64,000 nucleotides of DNA, taken from assembly GCA_905178155.1 (NCBI GenBank), contig CAJINV010000003.1, positions 2,251,065-2,315,064 of the forward strand. The letters run 5' to 3'. Position 1 is the first letter of the stretch. Every line of letters begins with the position of its first letter. Of the stretch, positions 9,458-20,413 are shown piece after piece. The notes under the pieces are model-generated. The model saw only the letters and a list, made by a program, of their open reading frames with translations, was not told the origin of the DNA and did not search any database. The DNA comes from Amoebophrya sp. A120 (taxonomy: Eukaryota; Sar; Dinophyceae; Syndiniales; Amoebophryaceae). The translations under genes were made by a program, and so were the position numbers.

Positions 9458-12400
9458 TCAGTCCTGCGTCCCAAGCCAGCTGGTCACTGCTTCTACCATT
9501 TGTTGTGTAACGGCTTCTCGGACTTTCCGGTCCTGGCGCTCTTCCGCGAGTAGCTCCTTCAGGTAGCTGTGCTTCTCCGTCAAAAAGCGAGATAACCGGG
9601 TTTGCATCTGCCGCCGTTCGTCCGTTTCGTATTTGAGCATTTCTTCCGTCTCGCCCAGTCGCATGTCGATCCCCTCTGCGACGGTCATCTGAGGGAGTGT
9701 AATCTCTATCTTTTTCTTCGAGTTTATTTTCCCGCTACGGCCAGGGAAATGCGAATCAAAAGAGGCGACGCGTTCGCAGGTTTCTGGTTCTTGTTTTTCA
9801 TATCAGTTGTACCAGCATGCTGATGAAAAATTATTGCATTGATCTGAACATTCATACCACTCTCTCCCCAGCATTGGCAAGCTTGGTTTCCAGGTCGCCG
9901 AACTCTCTTCGCACGTGCATCGCTCGTTGGTGTATTTCCACCAAGGGTTGTCCGCTCAGGACCGTCTCTTGCAGGAGCTGGATTTCTTGGATTCCCCGCG
10001 CCGAGTGGTGGGCCAAACTGACGTACGTGGGATCAGTTGCAAAGCTGATCAGTTCCTCTGTTGTGTCCAAAGGATTACTTAAGTACGCAAAACACATCTT
10101 CACCTTCGTATGGTCGCACGACCAGAGCCGCGCGTGGTAATCTGTAGAGCACCATTTGATGTTTTTGATCGCGACGGCCGTGACTAGCAAACATACCGAC
10201 GAATGATAAAGAATCAACATCACACCACATCAAACTACCGAGACGATTTGCCAGCCGCTCGACCCTTTCGGCAAGGTTCATCTTGGGGAGCAGCTGGTAC
10301 CGCGCGACCACTTGCTGCACCTCATTTACCAAATTTCGCAGCTCCTCTTCTTGTACCGCAGTTACTTTGTTCACTCTGGTTTCCAGCCGCTCCACTTCCG
10401 CGACGATGCGCGCCGTCGCTTCGGCAAGCGGCTTATCAAATGCAAAAATGTCTGGGTCTGGAATAATGTAAAATTTGTGATGCATTTTTCTCATGACCCA
10501 CGATGCCTGTAATGCATGACCTAGCATCGCAGACTTTTAGAGGGCTTCCTGATGCACCTTCCGAATGAGAAATGCCCTGTCCGTGTAGCACAAACGGCGC
10601 CTCTCTTGCTGGTCACGCAATACAAATTTTGTTAGAGTCCAAAAACAGCATGACAAGTTGCAATCTTCCAGACCGAGACATTTTTGCATTTGATACGGCT
10701 TTTGCGCCTTCGCCTCCGCGTAGTTCCCGGTGCTCTTGTATCAAATGCAAAAATGTCTGTGTCTGGAAGAATGCAACTTGTAATGCGTATTTCAGAACAC
10801 AGAAAAGTCTCTCATGCATACGTAGCAAAAGCTCCCTTTTTTTGTCAGCGAAATAGGGGACTTGTCATGCGGATTCGGCATTGCGGAAGGTTCTCGAAAC
10901 CTGTGATGCTAGAGCTTCCATGCCAGACCTTCTGTGTCATGCAAAAACAGCATGACTCTTCCCGACCCAGACACTTTTACATTTGATATCTTGCTCCGGC
11001 GAGGACTCGCTCGGGTCGAGGCCTTGCTGCTGCCCGCGTAGTTTCCGGACGACGCATTCGAGGATTTTGACCCTGGACCTGCACCAGCCTCCGTGGTATA
11101 ATCTTGTCCCCTAGGCGGGCGCCCCCCTCTGTCTTCGTAGCTGCTGGACGATTTTGACGCATCCGGCAGCCACGACCCACAGGTCGCACCAAAGGGCGCC
11201 TGCTCTGAAGCGGCCCGCTCTCGCCTGGTGGCAAAACTGGACGACCCACCAAACTTGGTCGCGGTCCTCAGGGCCGCAGTGTCCTTTCCAGTAGATCCGC
11301 TAGGGCTGCAGGGTTCTCGTGCCGCGGCCACGTAGCTGGCTGCGACCATCTCAGCTGCCTTGCGCAACTCGCGTGTGAGCCTACTGCGCACGCTGGCTTT
11401 CAGCCCGGAAGTGGCCGTGAAATCCGCCACCGTTTTGTCGAACAAAACCATTTTCTCTTGCGTCACGCGGGCCTGGCGGAGCGCGTTCGGCCCGCCGTCC
11501 TGCTCCGCGCACTGCTGCAGCTCCGCAACGTATTCGGCGAGGAGCCGTTCCACCAGCGGCTCGAGGTGCAGCTCCTTGCAAACGCGGTCCGCCGCTCCCT
11601 CCGGGCGGATCCGCCCGGAGCTTTTATCGTTGATGTCGCGCACGACCTGCTCGAGAAATAAGGCCACCTCAGCGCCGCTGCGCCATTTCGTGCCTCTAGG
11701 AACTGATTTATTGGCAGCCGTGCGGTTGTTCGGGTTCCTACTTCCGAGCTTGTTGTGGTCCTCCTGCTTCTCGACAAATAACTGCTGTCGTAAACAGGCA
11801 TATTTCTCCCGGAACACTTCCTCGCATCGGTCGATCAGGGATCGCTTCTGTTGAAAACCCTGCTCTACTTCTGACGGAACCTCAATTCTGGGTAGAGAAC
11901 AAAACTCGAGCGGGTCCGCGAATTCCCCGCGAATGGTTGCGCGCGACAGCCGTCGCGGACTCTTCGTCAAGATTTCGTCCGCAACGCCGCCGAACAGGGG
12001 TGCCAAGACACCGGCCACGTCCTCTTCCAGCTCGGGAAAGCGAGGCGCGTTCACGGCCACCAGCAAGCGCGGCCGCTTCGCGTTTGTGCTGAACTTGACG
12101 AACTGCCGGGCGGTATTGGCCAAGAAGCTTAGATTCTCCAAGTCCCGCTCGTCCAGGTTGCCCATCGTGATGGGCAGCAGCCAGTCCCCAGTGCAGTACG
12201 CAACGAGTTCCAGCAACCCATATTCAGCATAGTTCCCCGGGGATCCGGTCGGATGGAAGGACCCTTCGCAGTCACAGTAGATCAGCGTCCTGGTTTTTGA
12301 CGGTAATAAATGATCGTGGTCCTGACGATACAGATCATGTCGATTTTTATGTTCCACCTCGAAGATGCGTTCCACACGCGCGGCAACGTCAACGCCGACA

Positions 12401-12891
12401 GTTACGTGCTGGAACCCGTGGCCGACGCGGAAACCTCGATCTTTCTCGAATCCTAGCACGGCGTTGCCCACGCTGGATTTGCCGACGCGCGAGCCGCCGA
12501 TCGCAAACACCACCTGCACCTCGTTGTCCTCACTTTTGTTCGCAGCCGCGGCATCGTCGAGAAGGCGCAGCAGCTCGCATCCCGCCTCCTGCAGCTCCAG
12601 CTTCTCCCCTGTCGTGGCCCGCAGCAACGGCGCCGGTCCGTATGTGGTGAAAGATGTCGATGTTGTCTTTGCCTGGATCTGGTCTTGAGGCTCGTCCTGA
12701 ACCTCGCGACTTTCCCTCGCCGCGGCGTGGCTGTGGCTCGCCCCAAACAGGTCTCGAGGTTCAAAAAAGTCATGTAGGCCGCGTACTTGATCGGATGATG
12801 CATGATGGTTGCCGCGAAATAAACCCGCCGCCGAGGATCCACTGCTACCGCCGTGCTGCCCTGTGGTACGGTGTACGACGGATCGCGACAT
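9458..12891 (-). CDS. GBP/atlastin-like large GTPase with coiled-coil tail, interrupted by two introner-like elements
   Basis: Model: ATG at 12891; exons 12891-10989, 10738-10696, 10433-10239, 10141-9858 and 9688-9458. The collapsed length is 2646 nt (881 aa). The N-terminal 120 residues are low-complexity. The GTPase domain has a P-loop GGSRVGKSS (132-140) and DCEG (207-210), as in guanylate-binding proteins and atlastins where switch II reads DxEG, followed by a hydrophobic core (LLELVAYCTGDWLLPITMG). A helical region and long coiled coils (ERLETRVNKV..., MRREFGDLETKL) form the tail. Introns 10142-10238 and 9689-9857 are GT-AG. The other two interruptions are insertion elements; removing each with one 5-bp duplication keeps frame and joins ...RRSKSTGNYAEAKAQ to PLAEATARIV. 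GBP-type GTPases remodel membranes or act in vesicle and ER dynamics; the role here is unknown. I cannot place a classical guanine-specificity motif. Confidence 0.75.
10434..10695. mobile_element. Introner-like element IE1, family 1 (262 bp)
   Basis: Begins TATCAAATGCAAAAATGTCT and ends with its imperfect inverse (...GCATTTGATA). Flanked by 5-bp direct repeats CGGCT (10429-10433 and 10696-10700). Inside are several GCATGACA/TTGTGATGC-type motifs. Collapsing one repeat plus the element rejoins AKAQ-KPLAEA of the GTPase coiled coil in frame. Confidence 0.85.
10739..10988. mobile_element. Introner-like element IE2, family 1 (250 bp)
   Basis: Same TIR as IE1 (TATCAAATGCAAAAATGTCT / ...TTTTACATTTGATA). 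Target duplication TCTTG at 10734-10738 and 10989-10993. It lies only 43 bp from IE1 in the same gene. Removal restores the repeat-like text SSGNYAG...STGNYAE, which supports the junction. Confidence 0.85.
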
Positions 12892-14000
12892 CGGTCGACC
12901 TCACGATGTAGTGCGGACCAACATTTTTTGGAAAAAGAAAAAGACCACTTCAAACGCGCAAGGGTCAGACTCAGAGTGAGACGTCAAAATAAAACTTTGA
13001 GGCTCAAAAAGTTGCAAGAACTATTTCCACACGTAACATAAAGATAAACCTGTCGTGATCACTTTGAATGAGTACGGAGACTTGCGGTTCGCATACGTCG
13101 GTCAGAAATGGACAACGCACAGTTAGGCATATTGATGCATCGGTTCATCCGAACGGGGTGTGCCAGAGACTACACTTGCATGTCGACTCGGGTTCTTTAA
13201 CGGCTACAGCGAACTCCGCATACGCTTCGCACACCATGAAACGCAAGACACTGGAAGTGAATCACTGGAATCTCATTTTTCCTTTGCCTACTTCAAAATT
13301 TCTCTCGTTTGCATTTTTTTTTGGCTGAAAAGGATAAGGAGATGAACACGGAAAAACCTGAAGAGGAAAGCGGCACCTACAAAACCCGACGCAGACAGAG
13401 CGTAAAAAAATCCCACGCCACCAACAGGCGGTCAACTTTGTCTGTGTAGAAATTTTTTTTGTTCCTTGGGAAGTTGTTTCGACGGCATTTTCTAGGAATC
13501 AGTGAACCGTACTGATTGATGATAATAATATGGTTTTGTTCGAAAAAATTGGACAATAACAGAACTCCACCCGCTGATACATGGGAACGAGAATCTTCCT
13601 ACATTTACGTTTTGTGTTTCGGCTCAGAGCTGAAAGGACAAGAGCGACTCCTGCGAAAGATCTCGGTGATACTTGGTGCTGGGTGTTTTCAAGGTGATGC
13701 ATCGGCATTCTCATTCATTTGAATTTATCATTTTCAAGGCACAAAAGTAGACGTGGAATGTTGATACAGTGCGGTTGAGTTTCGTACATTTGAAAAGTGC
13801 AAGTTTCATTTACAGTCTGTCACTTTTTGCCAATCACCAATGGCATGCAGTATGGTTTCTCCTTCGTTTAGAAGATGACAATATATAGTGTCGAATGCAC
13901 GCGGCGGCGGTGACATCTCCAGCATCAAAGAGTCTTTCGCATTTCTATTCTCTGTGAAATGCTACAAATTCGGCGTGCATTTTTTAACTTCTCCCTCTAT
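12892..14000. other. Intergenic spacer
   Basis: About 1.1 kb, AT-rich, with A/T homopolymer runs (around 13310 and 13450). Open frames here are short and unlike coding DNA. No repeat family member or RNA gene seen. Confidence 0.45.
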
Positions 14001-14750
14001 TTAGGCAGATTCCTTCTTCTCCTCGGCCGGGGCAGCCTCTTCCTTCTTCTCTTCAGCCGGAGCGGCAGCCTCTTCCTTCTTCTCTTCAGCCGGAGCCGCA
14101 ACCTCTTCCTTCTTCTCTTCAGCCGGAGCGGCAGCCTCTTCCTTCTTCTCTTCAGCCGGAGCAGCAACCTCTTCCTTCTTCTCTTCAGCCGGAGCAGCAG
14201 CCTCTTCCTTCTTCTCTTCAGCCGGAGCGGCAGCGACTTCCTCCTTTTTCTCCTCTTCCTTCTTTTCCTCGGCAACAGGGGCAGCTTCCTCCTTCTTCTC
14301 CTCAACCGGGGCCTCTTCCTTCTGTTTTATTTTTCGTTTATCGTTGTCAGATTCACCATAAGCAATCTCATTCCGATATAAACAAACATCAAACTACCTG
14401 CACACATTAATTCGGTTTGCATTTCCTCAGACGGTGACAATCTGAGTCGAATCGAAACAAAGATAAACCAGCGAAACACCATCCATACCTTTTCCTCAAC
14501 CGGGCTGGCTTCGTTGGAGGAAGGGCTCTTTTCGCCGGCGTCAGACGGAGTGGGGCTGTTTTATTTTGATATGTTTATTTTTTCACATCCTACTACTACT
14601 TCGCACAAGAAAGACCTTCGAACTACCATCTGCAAAAACCATACACAAAACCAAAAATCAGTACGCTTCCTCCGTTTTCTGCTTTTTCAGGGCCGGCTCC
14701 TCGATGGCCTGCTCCTGTTCGACGACGACCTTCTGTTCGACTTCAGACAT
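14001..14750 (-). CDS. Small Lys/Glu/Ala-repeat protein, possibly nuclear
   Basis: Three exons with matching phases: 14750-14665, 14555-14489 and 14321-14001 (474 nt, 157 aa), both introns GT-AG. The N-terminus is MSEVEQKVVVEQEQAIEEP followed by ALKKQKTEEA, a short basic patch that could act as a nuclear signal. The middle is Ser/Pro-rich. The last exon encodes seven or so tandem copies of an 11-residue unit of the type AAAPAEEKKEE, ending AEEKKESA. At the DNA level this is a 33-bp repeat. The highly charged, low-complexity product is probably disordered or a single charged helix. It resembles no family I can name. The opposite strand of the repeat also gives a long open frame (Leu/Arg/Ser-rich), which is an artefact of the repeat. 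Confidence 0.75.
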
Positions 14751-15262
14751 TTTGTTGGACTGTGTTGTGAGCGTGATACGAATCAAAAAATTACGCAAAA
14801 AGAAAATATGTTGAATTGTAGTGCCTAGCAGAAGCAGAAAGCAAGCTGGTACTCGAAAAAGTAGTAATCAAGTAGTTGTGCTCCTGTATTGGAAGATTTG
14901 AAAAGCTTGAGCAAATATCAAAAAGAATCGAAGGCGGAAATTTTCATGCGCCAGAGAAAAAACAACACTTTACTGATGTAGTTACCGAGAAAACAATGAT
15001 CAGATCGGCCAATATTTTTCTATTTATGAGATCATATTGTGGATCGCCGCTGCTGGCATTTGATCTTCTTTCATTCAACGGCTCTTCCGCATGAATCATT
15101 GTTATCCTGCAAGCATTTCAAATGCCTTTACTCGCGAAAAGCGAGTGTTCGCTTTGTCTCCAGTAACAATCGATCCAACAGAGCCTTGCTCCTAAATTTG
15201 CAAAACTCGTCGACGCCATTGTCTGTGTCCTGAGCATCGCGCATGGCGAAAATAAATTGTCC
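14751..15262. other. Intergenic spacer
   Basis: About 510 bp of AT-rich spacer between the stop of the GCP6-like gene and the start of the Lys/Glu/Ala-repeat gene. No gene or repeat seen. Confidence 0.45.
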
Positions 15263-18200
15263 TTAAATGAGATTCAAGCCTGCTAAATACGGGACCTTGA
15301 TGTCGGGCTGCTTGAGGCGAAGCCGCAATGCTTTCTTGCATTTGTGAAAGTTCGAATCGACTTGCTTCAACTGGTACAACAAACTACCACGCACTAGCTC
15401 CTGATCCGAGGACACATTGGTTATGAGGTACCTCAGCTTCGCGATCAGTTCCAAAGGCGCATCGAAGATACCCTCACCGAACAAAATGCGCGCTTTGACC
15501 TGTTCAAAGAAATCCCTTTCGATCTGCTCCACCTGGTCGCGGAGTAAAAAACTTCTCGGAAGTTGTGCAGTACCACCTCCACCACCGGCGCCAGATGATG
15601 CCGCTCGGGCTGTCGCTGCACTGTGATCTTCTGTTTTCTTGATCGAAGCCCGTCGTCCAGGTAGAAGATCTTCCCCCGGCAGCTTCGGCGTGGCAGCCAC
15701 TCCAGATGCAGTGGCAGGCGTCGCAACATGATTTGCCTTGAAAGCCAACTGCGCTGCTGGAGCTGCAGCTACAGGACCACAGGAAGTAGTCTTGTTACTC
15801 TTCGCCTCCTTTATTCGACCCCGAGTGTCTGCGATGGCCTCGGTCCAGACGGCAAGCACGAGGTACTCTTCCAGTTGGTCGACGTAGTGCTGCATGTGGT
15901 GCCTCAGCAACCCGAGCTTCAACAAGAGGGATTTGACGAAGTCCTTCGCGCGCGGAACCCCCGGCGGTTGTTGAGCGGCATCTTGCGAGGATGCGACTCC
16001 ACGACCCGAGCTTGTTTTTAGCAAACGAGAATCGACCCACAGAGGGTGTTTGCAGAGCCACAACCACAAGGTTCGCAACTCTTCCCGCGCGGCCTTCACA
16101 CGACAGAGCAGCTGGAAGAACCCGGAGAGGATGACGAGCTGACGACTGTGTTCATAACGCCGGAGGTGTGCTGGTGCTGATGAAGATGTAGTTTGTTGAG
16201 ACTCTTTCATTACAAGCTTATAATTTTCGGGAAGTACAAATTGCATCTTCGAATACAGTTCCGACGGCGACTCGACCATAATCATCGCTTCCTGTCGCAA
16301 AACCAGTTCCAGGGGGGCCGCATTAAATTGGTCTATTTTTCCCGCCGTCCTCGGGTGCGTCTCCCTCTCCGCCGAAAAAATAGCGGAGGAGTCGCGGGTC
16401 TGCTGAAACAGTCTCGCGACTGTCGTCCCGACCGAAGAAAAATGTGCGGACCGGAAACTCTGGTCATCCAAGGTGGCGTACACGAAACGGTCTACCCAAC
16501 CGACAAAGTCGACCGACAGAAGAAATTTTGCAAGTGTGGTGGCACCGCCTATGCCTTCCTCGGTCAGCATGATTTGTTCTGCTCGTGCGGAGGAACGACC
16601 GGAGGTGGATTTAGTATTTTCGTGCTTGCAAAAGTGCTCATTCAAGTCGCGAATCTGCAGGGAAAGACCGCGGTACGCGTCGGCACGCCGCGCTATTACG
16701 GGATGGAGAAAACACTCCTTGCTCTCCTCTGAGGATTCGTCATCTGGTGCGCAGACTACACTATCCTCCTCAGCTTCGGCTATTCGCTTTCGACCAAGTG
16801 TAGTTGCTCTATTTTTACTCACCGGATCTTCTACTCGTGCTGTTGCAGCAGTCAGGTTGGCACGATGGGTCTCTTGTTCTACTTCCAAGCGCCGGTCACC
16901 GCGCGGCACCTCTCCTGCTCCTTGTTGTGATTTCTCATCTAGAGGCGTCTGTGAAAGTGGTGCAGCAGATGAAGTAGCACTACTCACCCTCCTGACGTCG
17001 TGACCTGCAAGAACATCAGGCTTCTTCTTCTCACCTTCTAATGGGAGTTCCTCCTTTTGTTCCACGGCCGGAGACGCTTCGGAACTCGATTCGAAGTTCT
17101 TTTCCCCGTCTGCAAGATCGACTCTCGGTGTGGACGAGTGCTGTTCGGCAACAACTGCTTCTTCCTTTGAGACTTCCTGATCAGCACGCCGCTCTTCGCC
17201 GACCCCGACTCCTTTGTTCGGCGTATTTATTTCGCTGCCCACTTCTGCTCCTAGTTTCCCATGCTGGCACTGGTTGCGACTCACCTGCTCGTCTTCTTCG
17301 TTTCGCTGGTCGGCATCGCACACCACGCGATCGTAGATCGAGGCAAGAACACTCTTGGCAGCTATGCTTGTAGGCGAAATACGTTTTGCCGACACTCGCC
17401 GTACACTGAATGCTGGCTCAGGTGGAGCCTCAGCGTCCGAGGCAAGCCCCCGGGAGGAAAGAGCTGCGATGCTAGAAGTTGTAAGGCCCATGTTGAGTGG
17501 CGGCGACGTCCTCGCAATTATTTCTTCCTGTCCAGTCCCCACCGTTCCTTCGTCTTGGGGCGCAGCAGCAGCAGCTGGAGTTGATCCTTTATTATCCACT
17601 CCGTCAATTTCTCTTTTCGCAGATTGCAAGGAGGACATTGAGGGCGGCCCTCCCGGTAGTGATGTCGCTAAGTCGGCAGCAACGATTTCGAGCCGGCGGT
17701 CGCGTCCCTCGAGCCGCTTACGGCGCCACTCGAGTCGCGCTGCCTCGTAGGCAGTCGCGGCAGCTTGGCGGTCGTGTTCCGCTAGTAGAGCAGCGGCCGC
17801 CTGCGCGCGGTCTCTCTTCTCGCGCTCTGAAAGGGGCTGCCCAAGGATATTCACTTCCTGTGCAAGTTGCGGCACAGTTTGCTCACCCTGCTCCGCGGCG
17901 AGCACTTCGGTTCGCCTTTCCGCCATCTGCTCGTCTAGAAGCTGTCGCTGTTTCCTCTTTTTGGCGTCTCTCTCCGCTACGTCCGCATCTCTCTCCGCTA
18001 CGCGCGCTGCGTGCTCTCGCTCTCGTGCCGCGCGTGCTGCTTCCCCGCCGAGTGTGTCGGCCAAATCATCGCCAGCCGTGGCGGTTGCGCCGCCGCTCTC
18101 CACCGAGTCCGTGTCCGAGTCCAGGCTGTCGAGCGCAGTGCTACGGTCGTCGCCCTGTTCGTGCGGTAGCTTGTTTGAAGAAGTACCTCCGAAGTAGAAC

Positions 18201-20413
18201 TCCGATTCCGCCTTCACACCGGAAAACGCAGCGCAGAATTCAGATGCGAAATCCGGCATTTTTGCAGCAGTTCCGTCTCGTTCCATAGTTCGGCTTTGCG
18301 ATGATGATCCCGGTGTTTTTGTTGATGCACCGCGATTGGAAGCTTTTTCAAGACCAAGTGCAGCTTGGGCGTTGTTTATCTTCTCTGAAGAGTGGTATGT
18401 CTCCTGCAGAAGGGCGTCGCTCTTGTCGCGCTCGTTATGCGCCATAGGATTGGCAATTGCAAAATGCTTGGTGTCAAAAGCAGCGCGCTCCGCGGCGGTC
18501 CGACCCCAGTGCTCGCGCTTCGGCTTGTCACGCATGAAAACGCGAGTGCGTTGTGCCCGCAGCAACCTCTGAGCGCCGTCGTAGCTGCCTCTGTGCGCGG
18601 TCGCTGCGGTTTGCAGCAGGTGGCTCTCGGTTGCAGCTTCTGACGAAAGTAAGTTGGCTGATCCAATACGCTGGCGACGAAATGCTTGTGCTCGCGCGGC
18701 TTGGCGCCGCTGCTCTCTCTCTGCGGTCTCTGTCGTGACGGCAGCCGCGACCGCACGGGCGCGTGACGCGAAGGAAGGCCCAAAAACTGCGGCAGAGCGG
18801 CGAAGTGGTCTCTCGTTGACCACGTCGACGTCTCGTTGCTTTGCGACCCGATCGGCGATCGTCGCGCGGTGACTACCAAAGCTGCCATACCCCGTCGCCC
18901 AAGTTTCCACTGCTTGCTCAAGTACACTTTGGAAATTGCTGGCAAGGACGGCGGATTCATCTTCCAGGCGCATCCGCGACGAACTTGCGGTAGGAACTAC
19001 CTTGGCCAGGAGTCTGTCAACTATGCTAGAAAATTGCAGCAAATCGAGTAGCACAGAGTCCCACCGCACGGGAGGTTTTTGCAAGTGCAGCCAGAGCTGC
19101 AGCAGAGAGGACGAGGACGTTTGCGTTGTTGTGTCCCTTTGTCGGCCGAATCCTTGTACATGTTGGATGTACTCGTTCCACAAAATGCCCTTCAAACCTT
19201 CGCCAATGGACTCCACGGCTTTCAGTTCGTGCTTCAACGGCCCGGAAAAATCGTAGGTCGAAGAGAAAGAGGACCAGCAGGTGGCCCGGGCGCGCAAATG
19301 CTGGACAATTTTTCCGAAACACGTGACCCGGGCCTGCAGAGAGCAGATGCTCCATTTGGCGACCCCCGTGCGGCTGTGCGAGGATTTCAGAGGGAACATC
19401 TCGCTCGGGATTCCCTGCAGGGCAAGCTGCGCACTTGCTACGACGGCGTCGCGCAAGGGAGATGAGACAGGGACGGTTTCGTGCAGCAGAGTGTAGTCAG
19501 GCAGTGCAGTACCCAAACGCAACCGCAGTCTTGGTAGGGAACGACGCGCTCGTGCCATAATACTATGCTCGTTCCCGCCCTGTGGACCGACGAGTCTGCG
19601 ATCCTGCACTTCATCACCTCGAAAAAAACTCGGCCAGGGTTCCAGTGCCTCCATATCTTTTGCGGGCAGCGCGGCGGACACACTTCTACTTCCCGAAGCA
19701 AAGAAGTCACGCTCTTCCAGAAAAAAGTTGTCACGACCTTTACTGTGTTGATTGTGCATAGTAAATTGGTTTCGAAAGAGCGCCTCAAATGCGGTTCTGT
19801 CGGCAACGGGGTCCGGGTCGCGCAGCGCGAAACGCGAGCTAGCGTGTACGGTCCGGTCTGCTCCCTTCGGATCTCTTGGTGCGTCGAGTCGTCGTCTCGC
19901 CAGTTGGAGGAGCAACAAAAGAAGTGGCTCTTGCTCGCTAGCGGTCGTGGTGTGGTCCGGAGCAGACACTTTCCGCACAAGCTCCCGAATTCGCTCGCGC
20001 CGCGTCCTTTCACCGTCAAAAAAACAGGGCGCCAGCCAATCCACCGAATCATCTTCCTGCAGCCCACGTAAGCGCGCAACCTCGGGAAAGGTGCAGATCC
20101 GCTCCGAAAAGTCTTTGCTGATTGTACCTCTCGTCGCGAGGAGCGCCTGGTCGTACAGAAGCTCTTCGAGTTGCAAGGCTACATCGTTGGTTGTACATAG
20201 TCTCGTCGCGACGCTCGCATCTCGCGCCGTTTGCGAAATGACTGCACACTTTGCGCTTCCGCATCGATTCGCTAGCAGCAGTTCGTAACACGTCAGTAGC
20301 GCGGTTGGAGCCGCCAGATCTTCAGGACGAAGTCGCTCGCCCAGGGCCCTGATCAGGTCGAGAGGGCTTGTTCTGAGCTCGCGCTCGGCCGGGTGTAGAA
20401 GTTGCACCGCCAT
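15263..20413 (-). CDS. Gamma-tubulin complex component, GCP6-like (Spc97/Spc98 family)
   Basis: One uninterrupted 1716-residue frame from the ATG at 20413. GCP proteins have an N-terminal GRIP1 region that packs laterally in the gamma-tubulin ring and a C-terminal GRIP2 region that binds gamma-tubulin. GRIP1 signatures are visible at about 320-430: LALQGIPSEMF (331-340), then a pattern like the GCP1-6 text on lateral helices (FSGPLKHELKAVESIGEGLKGILWNEY). A charged insert of roughly 900 residues follows, with long Ala/Arg/Glu helices. A helical C-terminal part (about 1330-1716) includes LYSKMQFVLPENYKL, KDFVKSLLLKLGLLRHHMQHYVDQLEEYLVL, split by low-complexity, and RSLLYQLKQVD-type helices. 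Human GCP6 has a similar size and a similarly large insert between the two domains. Role: microtubule nucleation at basal bodies or spindle poles. The family is likely; GCP6 versus GCP5 is inferred from the insert. Confidence 0.65.
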   Translation of the reverse strand: MAVQLLHPAERELRTSPLDLIRALGERLRPEDLAAPTALLTCYELLLANRCGSAKCAVISQTARDASVATRLCTTNDVALQLEELLYDQALLATRGTISKDFSERICTFPEVARLRGLQEDDSVDWLAPCFFDGERTRRERIRELVRKVSAPDHTTTASEQEPLLLLLLQLARRRLDAPRDPKGADRTVHASSRFALRDPDPVADRTAFEALFRNQFTMHNQHSKGRDNFFLEERDFFASGSRSVSAALPAKDMEALEPWPSFFRGDEVQDRRLVGPQGGNEHSIMARARRSLPRLRLRLGTALPDYTLLHETVPVSSPLRDAVVASAQLALQGIPSEMFPLKSSHSRTGVAKWSICSLQARVTCFGKIVQHLRARATCWSSFSSTYDFSGPLKHELKAVESIGEGLKGILWNEYIQHVQGFGRQRDTTTQTSSSSLLQLWLHLQKPPVRWDSVLLDLLQFSSIVDRLLAKVVPTASSSRMRLEDESAVLASNFQSVLEQAVETWATGYGSFGSHRATIADRVAKQRDVDVVNERPLRRSAAVFGPSFASRARAVAAAVTTETAEREQRRQAARAQAFRRQRIGSANLLSSEAATESHLLQTAATAHRGSYDGAQRLLRAQRTRVFMRDKPKREHWGRTAAERAAFDTKHFAIANPMAHNERDKSDALLQETYHSSEKINNAQAALGLEKASNRGASTKTPGSSSQSRTMERDGTAAKMPDFASEFCAAFSGVKAESEFYFGGTSSNKLPHEQGDDRSTALDSLDSDTDSVESGGATATAGDDLADTLGGEAARAAREREHAARVAERDADVAERDAKKRKQRQLLDEQMAERRTEVLAAEQGEQTVPQLAQEVNILGQPLSEREKRDRAQAAAALLAEHDRQAAATAYEAARLEWRRKRLEGRDRRLEIVAADLATSLPGGPPSMSSLQSAKREIDGVDNKGSTPAAAAAPQDEGTVGTGQEEIIARTSPPLNMGLTTSSIAALSSRGLASDAEAPPEPAFSVRRVSAKRISPTSIAAKSVLASIYDRVVCDADQRNEEDEQVSRNQCQHGKLGAEVGSEINTPNKGVGVGEERRADQEVSKEEAVVAEQHSSTPRVDLADGEKNFESSSEASPAVEQKEELPLEGEKKKPDVLAGHDVRRVSSATSSAAPLSQTPLDEKSQQGAGEVPRGDRRLEVEQETHRANLTAATARVEDPVSKNRATTLGRKRIAEAEEDSVVCAPDDESSEESKECFLHPVIARRADAYRGLSLQIRDLNEHFCKHENTKSTSGRSSARAEQIMLTEEGIGGATTLAKFLLSVDFVGWVDRFVYATLDDQSFRSAHFSSVGTTVARLFQQTRDSSAIFSAERETHPRTAGKIDQFNAAPLELVLRQEAMIMVESPSELYSKMQFVLPENYKLVMKESQQTTSSSAPAHLRRYEHSRQLVILSGFFQLLCRVKAAREELRTLWLWLCKHPLWVDSRLLKTSSGRGVASSQDAAQQPPGVPRAKDFVKSLLLKLGLLRHHMQHYVDQLEEYLVLAVWTEAIADTRGRIKEAKSNKTTSCGPVAAAPAAQLAFKANHVATPATASGVAATPKLPGEDLLPGRRASIKKTEDHSAATARAASSGAGGGGGTAQLPRSFLLRDQVEQIERDFFEQVKARILFGEGIFDAPLELIAKLRYLITNVSSDQELVRGSLLYQLKQVDSNFHKCKKALRLRLKQPDIKVPYLAGLNLI

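Noticed and set aside
10694-10738. Reading the 43-bp exon between IE1 and IE2 as QEHRELRGGEGAKA
   Set aside because: Collapsing the exact 5-bp duplications gives STGNYAEAKAQK instead, which echoes the preceding SSGNYAG text and keeps the following coiled coil in frame.
13959-14381. Plus-strand Leu/Ser/Arg-repeat frame
   Set aside because: It is the complement of the 33-bp repeat of the minus-strand Lys/Glu/Ala gene, whose exons and phases are consistent.
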